Of a stretch of 64,000 bases of DNA, positions 26,226-38,414 are shown piece after piece. Every line of letters begins with the position of its first letter. The stretch's first letter is position 1. The DNA is from Hirundichthys speculiger (taxonomy: Eukaryota; Chordata; Actinopteri; Beloniformes; Exocoetidae). Location: the NCBI GenBank assembly GCA_018398805.1, contig JAGFBZ010001537.1, positions 124,001 through 188,000 of the forward strand, given 5' to 3'. The position numbers and the translations under genes are program-made. The notes beneath the pieces are model-generated. The model worked only from the letters and a program-made list of their open reading frames with translations, was not told where the DNA came from and ran no database searches.

Positions 26226-26973
26226 CACCTGCTGATCACCTGCTGATCACCTGCTGATCACCTGCTGATCACCTGCTCATCATCTGCTCATCACCTGCTG
26301 ATCACCTGCTGATCACCTGCTCATCACCTGCTCATCACCTGCTGATCACCTGTTCATCACCTGTTCAACACCTGCTGATCACCTGCTGATCACCTGCTGA
26401 TCACCTGCTGATCACCTGTTTATCACCTGCTGATCACCTGCTGATCACCTGTTCATCACCTGTTGATCACCTGCTCATCACCTGCTGATCACCTGTTCAT
26501 CACCTGTTCATCACCTGCTCCTCACCTGCTCATCACCTGCTCATCACCTGCTGATCACCCGTTCATCACCTGCTCATCACCTGTTCATCACCTGCTGATC
26601 ACCGGCTGATCACCTGTTCATCATCTGCTGATCACCTGTTCATTACCTGCTGATCACCTGCTGATCACCTGCTGATCACCTGTTCATCATCTGCTGATCA
26701 CCTGTTCATCACCTGCTTATCACCTGCTGATCACCCGTTCATCACCTGCTCATCACCTGTTCATCACCTGCTCATCACCTGCTGATCACCTGTTCATCAC
26801 CTGCTCATCACCTGCTGATCACCTGTTCATCATCTGCTGATCACCTGTTCATCATCTGCTGATCACCTGTTCATCACCTGCTGATCACCTGTTCATCATC
26901 TGCTGATCACCTGTTCATCACCTGCTGATCACCTGTTCATCACCTGCTGATCACCTGTTCATCACCTGCTCAT
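26226..26973. repeat. 12-bp minisatellite CACCTGCTGATC, about 62 copies
   Basis: Units alternate CACCTGCTGATC and CACCTGTTCATC. Each contains the E-box CACCTG, and the first type contains the palindrome TGATCA across the junction. Confidence 0.95.
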
Positions 26974-27574
26974 CCAGCTGTTTTAAACCCTGTGGAAGCA
27001 GTTAAGGTGATGCTTCAAGTTCTCGCTGGACGACCTCCTGCCTCGGTCCGAAGACGTGGGAGCAGAGGAGGACGACGGTCCGGGCGGAGCAGGTTCCGGG
27101 CCGTCGTGCGGTCGGTGTGGACCGGACCCGTTCAGACCAGAACAAACCTGAAACTCTTAATGCAGCTGGAGACGGAACAACAGCGTCTGTTACCGGGGAA
27201 GATGGAAAACATCTGGACCAGAACCACAGAGGACCATCACTGGAGACCACCTGCTGCAAACGCTATCCCGTTAGCGGCTCAAAGCTAAGACGCGTCATCC
27301 AGGACATGAGCTGTCGTCATGGAGACACCAACCATCCCACTGATGGACTAAAGCTGCATGAGGATGAATCAGCATCATTTGAACCACCGTGACTGGCCGT
27401 GGATCTGAGGAACGAAGCTCAGCTTAGCTTAGTTTAGCTCAGGTTAGCTTAGCTTAGTTTAGCTTAGCTTATCTTAGCCATGCGACCCACACAGGTCACT
27501 TCATGTTGCCACTAAAACAACATTAGAGACAAGATTGACTGCAGGTCCCTTAATAAGGTCCTGAAAGGATGTTC
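26974..27574. other. Spacer, nothing recognised
   Basis: At 27,416-27,477 there is a short AGCTTAGCTTAGTTTAG repeat. Overlapping open frames at 26,992-27,392 have no recognisable domain or splice context. Confidence 0.35.
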
Positions 27575-30509
27575 AGTGAGCTCCGCTCCTTCAACCGAGG
27601 AGCTCCGCTCCTTCAACCGAGCAGCTCCGCTCCTTCAACCGAGCAGCTCCGCTCCTCCAACCGAGCAGCTCCGTTACTTCAACCGAGCAGCTCCACTCCT
27701 CCAACCGAGCAGCTCCGTTACTTCAACTGAGCAGCTCCGCTCCTTCAACCGAGCAGCTCCGCTCCTTCAGACGAGCAGCTCCGCTACTTCAACCGAGCAG
27801 CTCCGCTCCTTCAACCGAGCAGCTCCGTTACTTCAACCGAGCAGCTCCACTCCTCCAACCGAGCAGCTCCGTTACTTCAACTGAGCAGCTCCGCTCCTTC
27901 AACCAAGCAGCTCCGCTCCTTCAGACGAGCAGCTCCGCTCCTTCAACCGAGCAGCTCCGCTCCTTCAACCGAGCAGCTCCGCTCCTTCAACCGAGCAGCT
28001 CCGCTCCTCCAACCGAGCAGCTCCGTTACTTCAACCGAGCAGCTCCACTCCTCCAACCGAGCAGCTCCGTTACTTCAACTGAGCAGCTCCGCTCCTTCAA
28101 CCGAGCAGCTCCGCTCCTTCAGACGAGCAGCTCCGCTCCTTCAACCGAGCAGCTCCGCTACTTCTACCGAGCAGCTCCGCTCCTTCAACCGAGCAGCTCT
28201 GCTCCTTCAACCGAGCAGCTCTGCTCCTTCAACCGAGCAGCTCCGCTCCTTCAACCAAGCAGCTCTGCTCTCCTTCAACCGAGCAGCTCCGCTCCTTCAA
28301 CCGAGCAGCTCCGGTCCTTCAACCGAGCAGCACCGCTACTTCTACCGAGCAGCTCCGCTCCTTCAGCCGAGCAGCTCCGCTCCTTCGACCGAGCAGCTCC
28401 GCTCCTTCAACCGAGCAGCTCCGCTCCTTCAACCGAGCAGCTCTGCTCTTCAACCGAGCAGCTCCGCTCCTTCAACCAAGCAGCTCTGCTCTCCTTCAAC
28501 CGAGCAGCTCCGCTCCTTCAACCGAGCAGCTCTTCTCCTTCAAACCGAGCAGCAGCTCTGCTCCTTCAACCGAGCAGCTCCGCTCCTTCAACCAAGCAGC
28601 TCTGCTCTCCTTCAACCGAGCAGCTCCGCTCCTTCAACCGAGCAGCTCCGCTCCTTCAACCGAGCAGCACCGCTACTTCTACCGAGCAGCTCCGCTCCTT
28701 CAGCCGAGCAGCTCCGCTCCTTCAACCGAGCAGCTCCGCTCCTTCAACCGAGCAGCTCCGCTCCTTCAACCGAGCAGCTCTGCTCCTTCAACCGAGCAGC
28801 TCCGCTCCTCCGCTCCGCTCAACCCGAGCAGCTCTCTCCTTCAACCGAGCAGCTCCGCTCCTTTCAACCGAGCAGCTCCGCTCCTTCAACCGAGCAGCTC
28901 CGCTACTTCAACCGAGCAGCTCCGCTCCTTCAGCCGAGCAGCTCCGCTCCTTCAACCGAGCAGCTCCGCTCCTTCAACCGAGCAGCTTCCGCTCCTTCAA
29001 CCGAGCAGCTCCGCTCCTTCAAGCAGCTCCGCTCCTTAGCAGCTCCGCTCCTTCAACCGAGCAGCTCCGCTACCTTCAGCCGAGCAGCTCCGCTCCTTCG
29101 ACCGAGCAGCTCCGCTCCTTCAACCGAGCAGCTCCGCTCCTTCAACCGAGCAGCTCCGCTACTTCAACCGAGCAGCTCCGCTCCTTCGACCGAGCAGCTC
29201 CGCTCCTTCAACCGAGCAGCTCCGCTCCTTCAACCGAGCAGCTCTGCTCTTCAAGCTCCGCTCCGAGCAGCTCCGCTCCTTCAACCGAGCAGCTCCGCTA
29301 CTTCAACCGAACAGCTCCGCTCCTTCAACCGAGCAGCTCCGCTACTTCAGCCGAGCAGCTCCGCTCCTTCAGCCGAGCAGCTCCGCTCCTTCAGCCGAGC
29401 AGCTCCGCTCCTTCAACCGAGCAGCTCCGCTCCTTCAACCGAGCAGCTCCGCTACTTCAGCCGAGCAGCTCCGCTCCTTCAACTGAGCAGCTCCGCTCCT
29501 TCAACCGAGCAGCTCAGCTCCTTCAACCGAGCAGCTCCGCTCCTTCAACCGAGCAGCTCCGCTCCTTCAACCGAGCAGCTCCGCTACTTCAGCCGAGCAG
29601 CTCCGCTACTTCAGCCGAGCAGCTCCGCTCCTTCAACCGAGCAGCTCCGCCACTTCAACCGAGCAGCTCCGCTCCTTCAACCGAGCAGCTCCGCTCCTTC
29701 AACCGAGCAGCTCCGCTCCTTCAACCGAGCAGCTCCGCTACTTCAGCCGAGCAGCTCCGCTCCTTCAACCGAGCAGCTCCGCTAAACCGAGAAGCTCCGC
29801 TCTTCAACCGAGCAGCTCCGCTCCTTCAAACCGAGCAGCTCCGCTCCTTCAACCGAGCAGCTCCGCTCTTCAACGAGCAGCTCCGCTCTTCAACCGAGCA
29901 GCTCCGCTCCTTCAAACCGAGCAGCTCCGCTCCTTCAACCGAGCAGCTCCGCTCCTTCAACCGAGCAGCTCCGCTCCTTCAACCGAGCAGCTCCGCTCCT
30001 TCAACCGAGCAGCTCCGCTCCTTCAACCGAGCAGCTCCGCTACTTCAACCGAGCAGCTCCGCTCCTTCAGACGAGCAGCTCTGCTCCTTCAACCGAGCAG
30101 CTCCGCTCCTTCAACCGAGCAGCTCCGCTCCTTCAACCGAGCAGCTCCGCTCCTTCAACCGAGCAGCTCCGCTACTTCAACCGAGCAGCTCCGCTCCTTC
30201 AACCGAGCAGCTCCGCTCCTTCAACCGAGCAGCTCCGCTCCTTCAACCGAGCAGCTCCGCTCCTTCAACCGAGCAGCTCCGCTCCTTCAACCGAGCAGCT
30301 CCGCTCCTTCAACCGAGCAGCTCCGCTACTTCAACCGAGCAGCTCCGCTCCTTCACTGCTCCTTCAACGAGCAGCTCCGCTACTTCAACCGAGCAGCTCC
30401 GCTCCTTCAACCGAGCAGCTCCGCTCCTTCAACCGAGCAGCTCCGCTACTTCAACCGAGCAGCTCTGCTCCTTCAACCGAGCAGCTCCGCTCCTTCAGAC
30501 GAGCAGCTG
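27575..30509. repeat. 22-bp minisatellite, about 130 copies
   Basis: The unit is CAGCTCCGCTCC then TTCAACCGAG. Variants include CTACTTC, TTCAGCC and TTCAGAC. Because 22 is not a multiple of three, each frame rotates through the unit. Copies near 28,260, 28,490, 28,550, 28,800 and 29,030 are truncated or carry insertions, consistent with replication slippage or assembly compression. Confidence 0.95.
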
Positions 30510-32160
30510 TGCCAGTCTGAGCTGTCTGAGCTGTTGGCCAAGAGCTCCTTCAGGTAAACTGGGCGACATCTCTGGACCCTTCCAGGAGGATTTACGCCGG
30601 GACCTGCAGTCGGTCACCTCTGCCGTCGGACATCGCCGTCTTGCCGAGCCTCGGCTCAACGGCACTCGTTTCGTTCCGGTAGCGAAGCTTGAAATGAGGA
30701 TGTAAAAAATGAATATGAAGTAATATGAATGACCATCCTCAGTTAGCAGAGGTTAGCAGAAGCTAAGACGGCCAAAGTAATAACGGCTAACTGGTGGGCG
30801 CGTCCCAGTCAGCTTCTCAGCACTTCTGGCTCCGCGTTTTTGCAACATGGCGCTAAGCAGTTTGAGAAGAAACGGGCTTCAAACGTCTCTGTGCGAGGCC
30901 TAGCTAGCATCACATGACCGGATGCATCGTCCGCTAGTTTACCTGCTAGAAAGCTTTCGCAATGGGTAGCTGACGATGAGTCAGCATTAGTATTGGCTAG
31001 CTGCTAGGTCCTAGCTGCTATCTGATCACTGCTAGCTGCTAGCTGCTAGCTGTGGTATTTTCAAAGGATTCGATGACTGATTTTCGTTGGGTCATTTTTA
31101 CTGTCAAGAAATCTCATCATAACAAACTGGATTAAACTGGTGTTGAACTGGTTTATTTCTCAATAAAAATATTTGTCATGGATTTTGTTCTGAATTAGAG
31201 CTTTATCAATAAAACAAACTGCATCATCTGCAGCTGTTTTTGGTTCATTTGATCAAATATTTTTTGTTACATTAAGTGTTAAAATTCACCCACTGCACTA
31301 AAATATACAGATTTTAGCCTTAAATTTGATACGTCGTCTAAAACTGACTCAGAAGCGTCGACACGAACGTGTTAGAGACGACGTAGGGTCATGTGACCTC
31401 AGTTTGATTCCAGTTTTTAATGTGCAGTTTTTCTCTAAATATTTGCAAGTTTAGGAAGTCAAAAAGTTGCTTTTTTCTCAAATGTGATTATTTTTATGTT
31501 AATGTATATATATTTTTTAACTTTCTGAGTTTATAAAGTCAGAAATTCTTTGGATTTTCTTTTGTTTTTAAAGCTAATTTTTTTAGTTTATTGAAAATAT
31601 GTGATTTTAAAAAGAAACTTTTTGATATAAAATTACACTTTTAGTCATAAAACAGAATTTTACAACATCACAACATTGTCGCAATAAGACAATTGTGGTC
31701 ATAAAATGTCAAATTTAAAAAAGAAAATTCGTGACTTTTTTGTTGTATAATTGTAACTTTTGTAGAATTTCACAGATTTTGTTGTAGCTGCAGGAAGGAC
31801 ACCTGTCCAGCCACGTCAGAGGGGGAGGAGCCTGAGCAGCACCTCCACCTGAGCCTGACCCGTCCAGAACCACGTGACAGCCTGATAAAGTCATTGAGGA
31901 CAGTTGAAGCTGCTGCTGAAGGAGGAGCTGGAAGCTGCAGAGACGTGGAGGTGCTTCAGGTTGCCCTCTGGATTGTTTTTATTTTTTATTTTTTATTTCT
32001 TAATAAATAAAAGTTCCATGTTGTCGTTGAGCAGGAGCTGTTTGTGTTTCCAGGATTACAGGAGCAACTTCTGCTCATCCTGCTGGTTCCTGTGTTTCTG
32101 CTGCATCAGGACTCTGCTGTTAAAGCTGCACCCATCCCATAATAACCACACCTAGACGCT
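30510..32160. other. Gene-free, largely AT-rich stretch
   Basis: 30,510-31,060 carries repeated GCTAGC/TTAGC words. 31,140-31,790 is AT-rich with words like those at 53.5-54.2 kb. No gene or element end can be supported. Confidence 0.4.
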
Positions 32161-32710
32161 GCTGCAGTGCATCCGTCACTCCCGCCCTCCCTCCTACCTG
32201 CCGGCGCCTTCTCCTTGGTCTCCATGTCCCGCTCAAGCGTCCAGGCGGTCCCCGGTCCCGGTCCTGTCCTGCTCCGGTTCCTGGCTCCCCTCCTTCCTTC
32301 CTTCCTTCCTTCCTGTCTCCTGGACCGGCTGGTACCGTCGAGCCGCAGGAGGAGAGTGAGCGGCGGGCGGCTAATGGAGTGAGGAGGAAGAGGAGGAGTA
32401 GGAGGAGGAAGAGAAGCGGGAATCTCGGGGATCCTCCTCGGCTCTGCTCCTCTTCTTCTGCGTTTTCTTGTCCTTCCTCCTGCGGACGTTCAGGCTCGTG
32501 CGTTCACCTGTGTCCTCGAGCTCGCCTCTCTCTCTCTCTCTCTCTCGCCGTGTTGCTGCAGCTCGAGCCAGGAGAGCAGTGACGTCACCGCCGGAGGAGT
32601 TTTTTTTTTTTTTTTTTTTTAAGATGATGATGTCAGCTGAGGGAGGGGGGGGGTGTGGGGGGGCGACCGATTACCGGACAGACAGCGACCTTTGTGACGT
32701 CACACAGATT
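32161..32710. promoter_or_regulatory. GC-rich island with two CRE palindromes, possible promoter
   Basis: CpG-bearing GC-rich sequence includes (TTCC)n, (CT)n, a T22 tract and G-runs. TGACGTCA, the CREB/ATF site, occurs at 32,580-32,587 and 32,695-32,702. Composition fits a vertebrate CpG-island promoter or 5' UTR. I could not identify a first coding exon on either strand, so the gene it might serve is unknown. Confidence 0.3.
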
Positions 32711-32813
32711 GATGAAGAGTGGAGGGTTTGGAGGCGGGACACGTTGAACAGACGAAAAATTGACTCCGCCCAGGAGAAAAGTTGACTCCGCCCCCAGACT
32801 AAAGGTTTTAGCT

Positions 32814-33020
32814 CAGTGATTCCCAAAGTGTGGGCCGCGGCCCCCTGGTGGGCCTTCGCGGTACTGCAGGTGGGCCGTGAGAGGTCATTAAAATTAAACA
32901 CATGTGTTTTAAATCCTCTATCTTTTTTTTTAATATGTTTTTAATTACTATAAAATATTAACTATATGATTTAAAAACATTAAGAAGTAATAAAACAAAC
33001 CAGTTAAGTGTTATTCTACC
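32814..33020. mobile_element. hAT/Charlie-type element end
   Basis: The sequence starting CAGTGATTCCCAAAGTGTGG and followed by GCCGCGGCCCCC is the well-known terminal sequence of vertebrate hAT (Charlie-like) DNA elements. The matching right terminus was not found, so this is a truncated or diverged copy. The right limit is approximate. Confidence 0.55.
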
Positions 33021-33330
33021 GTGATCTTAACTTAATATGACAAGTGTCACCTTATTTGTTGACCCCTCACATTAATATCGGATCACGGTTCCTGGTCCTG
33101 GATCATGGTTCCTGGTCCTGTATGTTGATCACAGTTGTGATTAAAGGTTCTGGTGGGCTCGGAGATTATTCACATTTCAAATTGGGCCTTGGTGTTCTGA
33201 AGTTTGGTTTAGCTCATGCTAACCTGCGATGCTATCTAACCGCTGACAGGCTAGCCAACCTGGGCAGGTCCACCTGACTCCGCCCCAAACCCAGTTAAAA
33301 CTAAAAATGGGTGGAACAAACAGGCGAGTT

Positions 33331-34450
33331 AGTTTATTTATTTATTTATGGTTTATTTGATGTGGACAGTGTGCATTAATAAACATAGAATGTAAATGTG
33401 GCAGAATTAGCCAAAATGGCTATTTTACATCTGTTGTCCATGGACCGATGTTAACAGGTCAGATTCATACTAAAAGAAACAAAATCATAAAATGCACAAA
33501 CATCATGTTAAAACTTATTGATAAAAAAAAAACACATAAGACATATAAAGAGAGGATGGTTAATATAGGAAAAACAGGGGAAGACAAAAAAGGAGGTTAA
33601 AATAAGAGATATTTAAACTCTGAGACTACCTGTAGTCTTTCCTTCTGCATAAACATCTGGCTCAGTGAAGTATTTATTTGACTTTAAAGAACATCCAAAC
33701 TGTTTAGACAGATTCAGTTGTAAACAGTTCTGTTTTCACCAAGTTGCAACATTTTTCATTGACTTTGTTAACTAACCTGAAAATTACAGTATCATCTGCA
33801 TACATTTGAATATTAGTGTCAGGAAAAACTGTTGGCAAGTCATTAACATACAGGGTAAGTAAAAGTGGACCCAGTATGGATCCCTGTGGGACACCAGTAG
33901 CCATGCTAACTCTAACAATCTGTGATCGATTTGTTAGATATGAACTAACACAATTAATTGCATGTATTGAGAAATTAAAAGTGGGTAACTTATGCGAGAG
34001 AACACTGTGATTAATGGTGTCAAAAGCCTTTTTTTAATCTAAAAAAATGGCTCCAACAACTCCTCCTTTGTCTAAAAAAAGATCTTAGTTTTTCAGTGAA
34101 AAAACAGTTTGCCGTCTCCGTTGAGTGGTTAGCACGGAAACCAAATTGCATAGTGGAAGCAGTGGAGAGGAGCATGTATTTAAAAATGCTATCATTTGTT
34201 CTGCTAAAAGTTTCTCAGTGAGCTTGGAAGCTACATGGAGGATGCTAATGGGTCTGTAATTACAGGTAGAGAGACGGACTCCACCTTTAAAGGTTGGAGA
34301 AACAGCAGCCAGTTTCCAAACGCTCGGAAAGACTCCTTCAGTAATTGAGAGGTTTATTAGTTTTGTAAGGGGACGCAGCAGAGGTGTTGACGAAGTCATG
34401 CTAATGACATCCTTAGCTCTTGATGACTTAGCCCACGCCAAAACTGGCCC
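33331..34450 (-). mobile_element. Degenerate non-LTR retrotransposon (LINE), reverse transcriptase region and 3' tail
   Basis: The element reads right to left. Minus-strand 34,441-34,085 encodes a finger-like reverse-transcriptase region with the NYRPISIL motif. Around 34,060-34,020 an AIFLD...KAFDTINHS stretch carries the first catalytic aspartate but has an in-frame TAA. 33,904-33,704 encodes GVPQGSILGPLL and MYADDTVIF, the YADD catalytic motif. The pieces lie in different frames, so the element is dead. The 3' UTR runs to a (AATA)n-type tail at about 33,331. The 5' part, including any endonuclease, is missing or unrecognisable beyond about 34,450. Family (L2/CR1/Rex-like) is uncertain. Confidence 0.85.
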
Positions 34451-35221
34451 AGCTGGTTTGATTTATGGGATATTACCCTTGTGTTCAGGGCTAAAAGACT
34501 TGACAATTGTGGCAACTGAGTCAGCAAAATAATTGTTCGGAGCATCTGCTACTTCAACTGGATTGCTTGTTAGCTTTCCCTCTATAGCAGCTCAAGTGTT
34601 TGTTGCTTTTCTAAGTTCTTTAATGACTCTGTTTCATATTGTAGTGAAGTTATGTCTGTCATGTCTTAATTGGCTTTTGAGGGCAGTTAAAACACCCCTC
34701 GGTTTATCTCAGCTACCACAAGCTAGCTATGTTTAACGCATGCTAAGGATGCTCGACAATGTCACGTTCTTTATGACAATCTTTTCTCCCCACGCTTGTT
34801 CTGGGTCTCGTTTTGGTCGTGATATCTGAAGAGGGGACTGGCGAGGCTAGCTGGAGCAGCTGGTTCCTGTAGGAGCTAGCGAACGTCCAGCTGGCGGTCC
34901 TCAGGCCAGGACCGTCCTGGTGGCCTTCAGCCAGGGAGTGACGATAGCTGACGTCCATTCTGCTCAAGTTTGTCCATCCGTTAACATTTCAGATGTAGTG
35001 ACTGAAATGACGACTGCCAGAGCTGGAAGAGGTTAGCGGCGGTTGATTAGCTGTTGTATCATTCAAAACGAACAAATAAATTTAATTAAACACGGTTGTT
35101 TGCTAACTGGAAGAATAAAACTGTTGTTTTTACCAGATGACAGGGATGTTTATTTCTGCTGTAAAGTTGGACATTTTAACATGAAGGTCAATGGAGACTG
35201 ACTCACTGTTGAAACCAGACC
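34451..35221. other. LINE flank and spacer
   Basis: 34,451-34,740 may still be diverged LINE sequence. The rest is unrecognised. No gene. Confidence 0.3.
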
Positions 35222-37075
35222 CTAGTGGTCGGTAGAGGAACTGCAGCCTCTAGTGGTCGGTAGAGGAACTGCAGCCTCTAGTGGTCGGTAGAGGAACTGC
35301 AGTCTCTAGTGGTCGGTAGAGGAACCGCAGCCTCTAGTGGGCGGTAGAGGAACCGCAGCCTCTAGTGGTCGGTAGAGGAACCGCAGCCTCTAGTGGTCGG
35401 TGGAAGAACCGCAGCCTCTAGTGGTCGGTGGAGGAACCGCAGCCTCTAGTGGTCAGTAGAGGAACTGCAGCCTCTAGTGGTCAGTAGAGTAACTGCAGCC
35501 TCTAGGGGTCAGTAGAGGAACTACAGCCTCTAGTGGTCGGTGGAGGAACCGCAGCCTCTAGTGGTCGGTGGAGGAACCGCAGTCTCTAGTGGTCGGTAGA
35601 GGAACCGCAGCCTCTAGAGGTCTGTGGAGGAACCGCAGCCTCTAGAGGTCTGTGGAGGAACCGCAGTCTTTAGTGGTCGGTGGAGGAACCGCAGTCTCTA
35701 GTGGTCAGTAGAGGAACCGCAGTCTCTAGTGGTCAGTAGAGGAACCGCAGTCTCTAGTGGTCGGTAGAGGAACCGCAGTCACTAGTGGTCGGTAGAGGAA
35801 CCGCAGCCTCTAGTGGTCCGTAGAGGAACCGCAGCCTCTAGTGGTCGGTAGAGGAACCGCAGCCTCTAGTGGTCGGTAGAGGAACCGGAACTGCAGTCTC
35901 CAGTGGTCAGTAGAGGAACTGCAGCCTCTAATGGTCGGTAAAGGAAGTGCAGCCTCTAGTTGTCGGTAGAGGAACTGCAGCCTCTAATGTTCGGTAGAGG
36001 AACTGCAGCCTTAGGTGGTCGGTAGAGGAACCGCAGCCTCTAGTGGTCGGTAGAGGAACCGCAGCCTCTAGTGGTCGGTAGAGGAACCGCAGCCCCTAGT
36101 GGTCGGTAGAGGAACCGCAGCCTCTAGTGGTCGGTAGAGGAATCGCAGCCTCTAGTGGTCGGTAGAGGAACCGCAGCCTCTAGTGGTCGGTAGAGGAACC
36201 GCAGCCTCTAGTGGTCGGTGGAGGAACCGAACCGCAGCCTCTAGTGGTCGATGGAGGAACCGCAGCCTCTAGTGGTCGGTAGAGGAACCGCAGCCTCTAG
36301 TGGTCGGTAGAGGAACCGCAGCCTCTAGTGGTCGATGGAGGAACCGCAGCCTCTAGTGGTCGGTAGAGGAACCGCAGTCTCTAGTGGTCGGTAGAGGAAC
36401 CGCAGCCTCTAGTGGTCGGTAGAGGAACCGCAGCCTCTAGTGGTCGATGGAGGAACCGCAGCCTCTAGTGGTCGGTAGAGGAACCGCAGTCTAGTGGTCG
36501 GTAGAGGAACCGCAGCCTCTAGTGGTCGGTAGAGGAACCGCAGCCTCTAGTGGTCGGTAGAGAAACCGCAGCCTCTAGTGGTCGGTAGAGGAACCGCAGC
36601 CTCTAGTGGTCGGTGGAGGAACCGCAGCCTCTAGTGGTCGGTGGAGGAACCGCAGCCTCTAGTGATCGATGGAGGAACCGCAGTCTCTAGTGGTCGGTAG
36701 AGGAACCGCAGTCTCTAGTGGTCGGTAGAGGAACCGCAGCCTCTAGTGGTCGGTAGAGGAACCGCAGCCTCTAGTGGTCGGTAGAGGAACCGCAGCCTCT
36801 AGTGGTCGGTAGAGGAACCGCAGCCTCTAGTGGTCGGTGGAGGAACCGCAGCCTCTAGTGGTCGGTGGAGGAACCGCTGTCTCTAGTGGTCGGTAGAGTA
36901 ACCGCAGCCTCTAGTGGTCTGTGGAGGAACCGCAGTCTCTAGTGGTCGGTAGAGGAACCGCAGTCTCTAGTGGTCGGTAGAGGAACCGCAGCCTCTAGCG
37001 GTCGGTAGAGGAACCGCAGCCTCTAGCGGTCGGTAGAGGAACCGCAGCCTCTAGTGGTCGGTAGAGTAACTGCAG
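35222..37075 (-). repeat. 28-bp hairpin minisatellite, array C (inverted, about 66 copies)
   Basis: This is the reverse complement of array A: CCTCTAGTGGTCGGTAGAGG with AACCGCAG linkers. In unit orientation it begins at CTGCAGTTACTCTACC (37,075) and ends at GACCACTAG (35,222), the same phase as the other arrays. Confidence 0.95.
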
Positions 37076-37172
37076 TTTTTCTTATTTATACTTTTTCATT
37101 TATGAAAATCTAGAAGTGTCATAGTAGGTAACTGGAGGAGAGGTCACATGTTTCTGCTCTAGAGTTTCTCTC

Positions 37173-37174
37173 TC

Positions 37175-37264
<90 letters not shown>
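37173..37264. repeat. (TA)n microsatellite after (CT)n
   Basis: (TC)5 at about 37,166 is followed by about 90 bp of TA. Minus-strand IYIYIY frames are artefacts. Confidence 0.97.
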
Positions 37265-37268
<4 letters not shown>

Positions 37269-37316
37269 GATGTGTATAAATGTTTATTATATATATGTAC
37301 GTATGTATATGTATAC

Positions 37317-37690
37317 ACACTATATTGGTAAAAGTATTCACTCATCCATCCACATCATTATATTCAGGTGTATAAATTAACCGCCTAGACATTCAGACTG
37401 TTTCTAGAAACATCTGTGATAGAATGGGTCTCTCGGGAGCTCAGTGAATTCCAGGTGAACTGTGATAGGATGACACCTGAGAAACACCTGAGAAACACCT
37501 GAGAAACAAATCCAGTGGTGAAGTTTCCTCCTAAATATCCCACAGTCAACTGTCAGCTGGATTATCAGGAAATGGAAGTGTTTGGGAACGACAGCAGCTC
37601 AGCCATGAAGTGGTAGGACAGGTAAACTGAGGGGGCGGGGCCAGAGGATGCTGGAGAACATAGTGAGAAGAGGTCACCAGAAGCTTTTTG
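37317..37690 (+). mobile_element. Tc1/mariner transposon remnant (5' end and transposase N-terminus)
   Basis: CACTATATTGGTAAAAGTAT is close to the known terminal sequence of fish Tc1-like elements. Downstream, the expected transposase start (ATG at 37,424) and helix-turn-helix region are recognisable by nucleotide pattern, including words coding for NIPQSTVSWII and LGTTAAQP. Frameshifts and stops break the frame: the first reading from the ATG ends after seven codons. The catalytic DDE part and the right terminus are absent. Confidence 0.8.
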
Positions 37691-38414
37691 GGTGTTAACA
37701 GACTGTTTAAAGGGTTAATGATCTCAGTGGATGGAAACTTCTGATTTTGAATAAAGAAATAAAAAGCTTCTCTCTTGATTCTGGTCTTCAGGAAACAGAA
37801 ATGATGTAAACGTCGTGTATAAACACATATTTAATATTTCAGGTAAATGAAAGGTTGTCAGTCGGTGGGTCGACCCAGTGAGTTCTGGTTCTGATTCTTG
37901 AGTTTGCAGCTTATGTTCACGTGTGGAGGGTGACGGATTGGTTTCCTGTCGCCACGGCGACCGCTATGGAGGCGGAACAGGCTGGAGGTAAAAGGCAGCG
38001 GGAGGCAGCGAGGCGGAGAGAAGGAGACAGGTGGAGGACAGGTGTGAGACGACAGGAAGCTGGAGACGAGGAGAAGGAAGCAGGACATGAAGGAGCTGAG
38101 GAAGGAGATGAGGATCCAAGTCCTCCCCTCTGTCCTCCCACCTGCCACCACCTGGTCTGATCCCGGGATCAGACCTTTACCTGGGTAGAACAGAGGGGCG
38201 GAGCCAAACTGCTGGATCTGAGTCCAGGTTCAAGACTTTTCCAGGACTGCAGGACTGACGTCAGAGCTGAGATGGTCTCAGCTTCACGTAGCCGTCCTGA
38301 AGACACGTTTTAGCTCATCTGGACCCGAGAGACCCAACGTCCCTGAGTCCAGAATCCACAGACTCTGATCTCCTAATAATCCTGTCCAACATCTGCAGCG
38401 TCCAACAGCTACCA
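37691..38414. other. Spacer, no gene recognised
   Basis: The plus-strand open frame at 37,921-38,160 is rich in Arg, Glu and Gly and shows no known domain. A GAAGGAG-rich patch explains its charge. Confidence 0.35.

Noticed and set aside
37921..38160. Possible exon rich in Arg/Glu
   Set aside because: No splice sites in register, no domain, charge explained by a GAAGGAG-rich patch.
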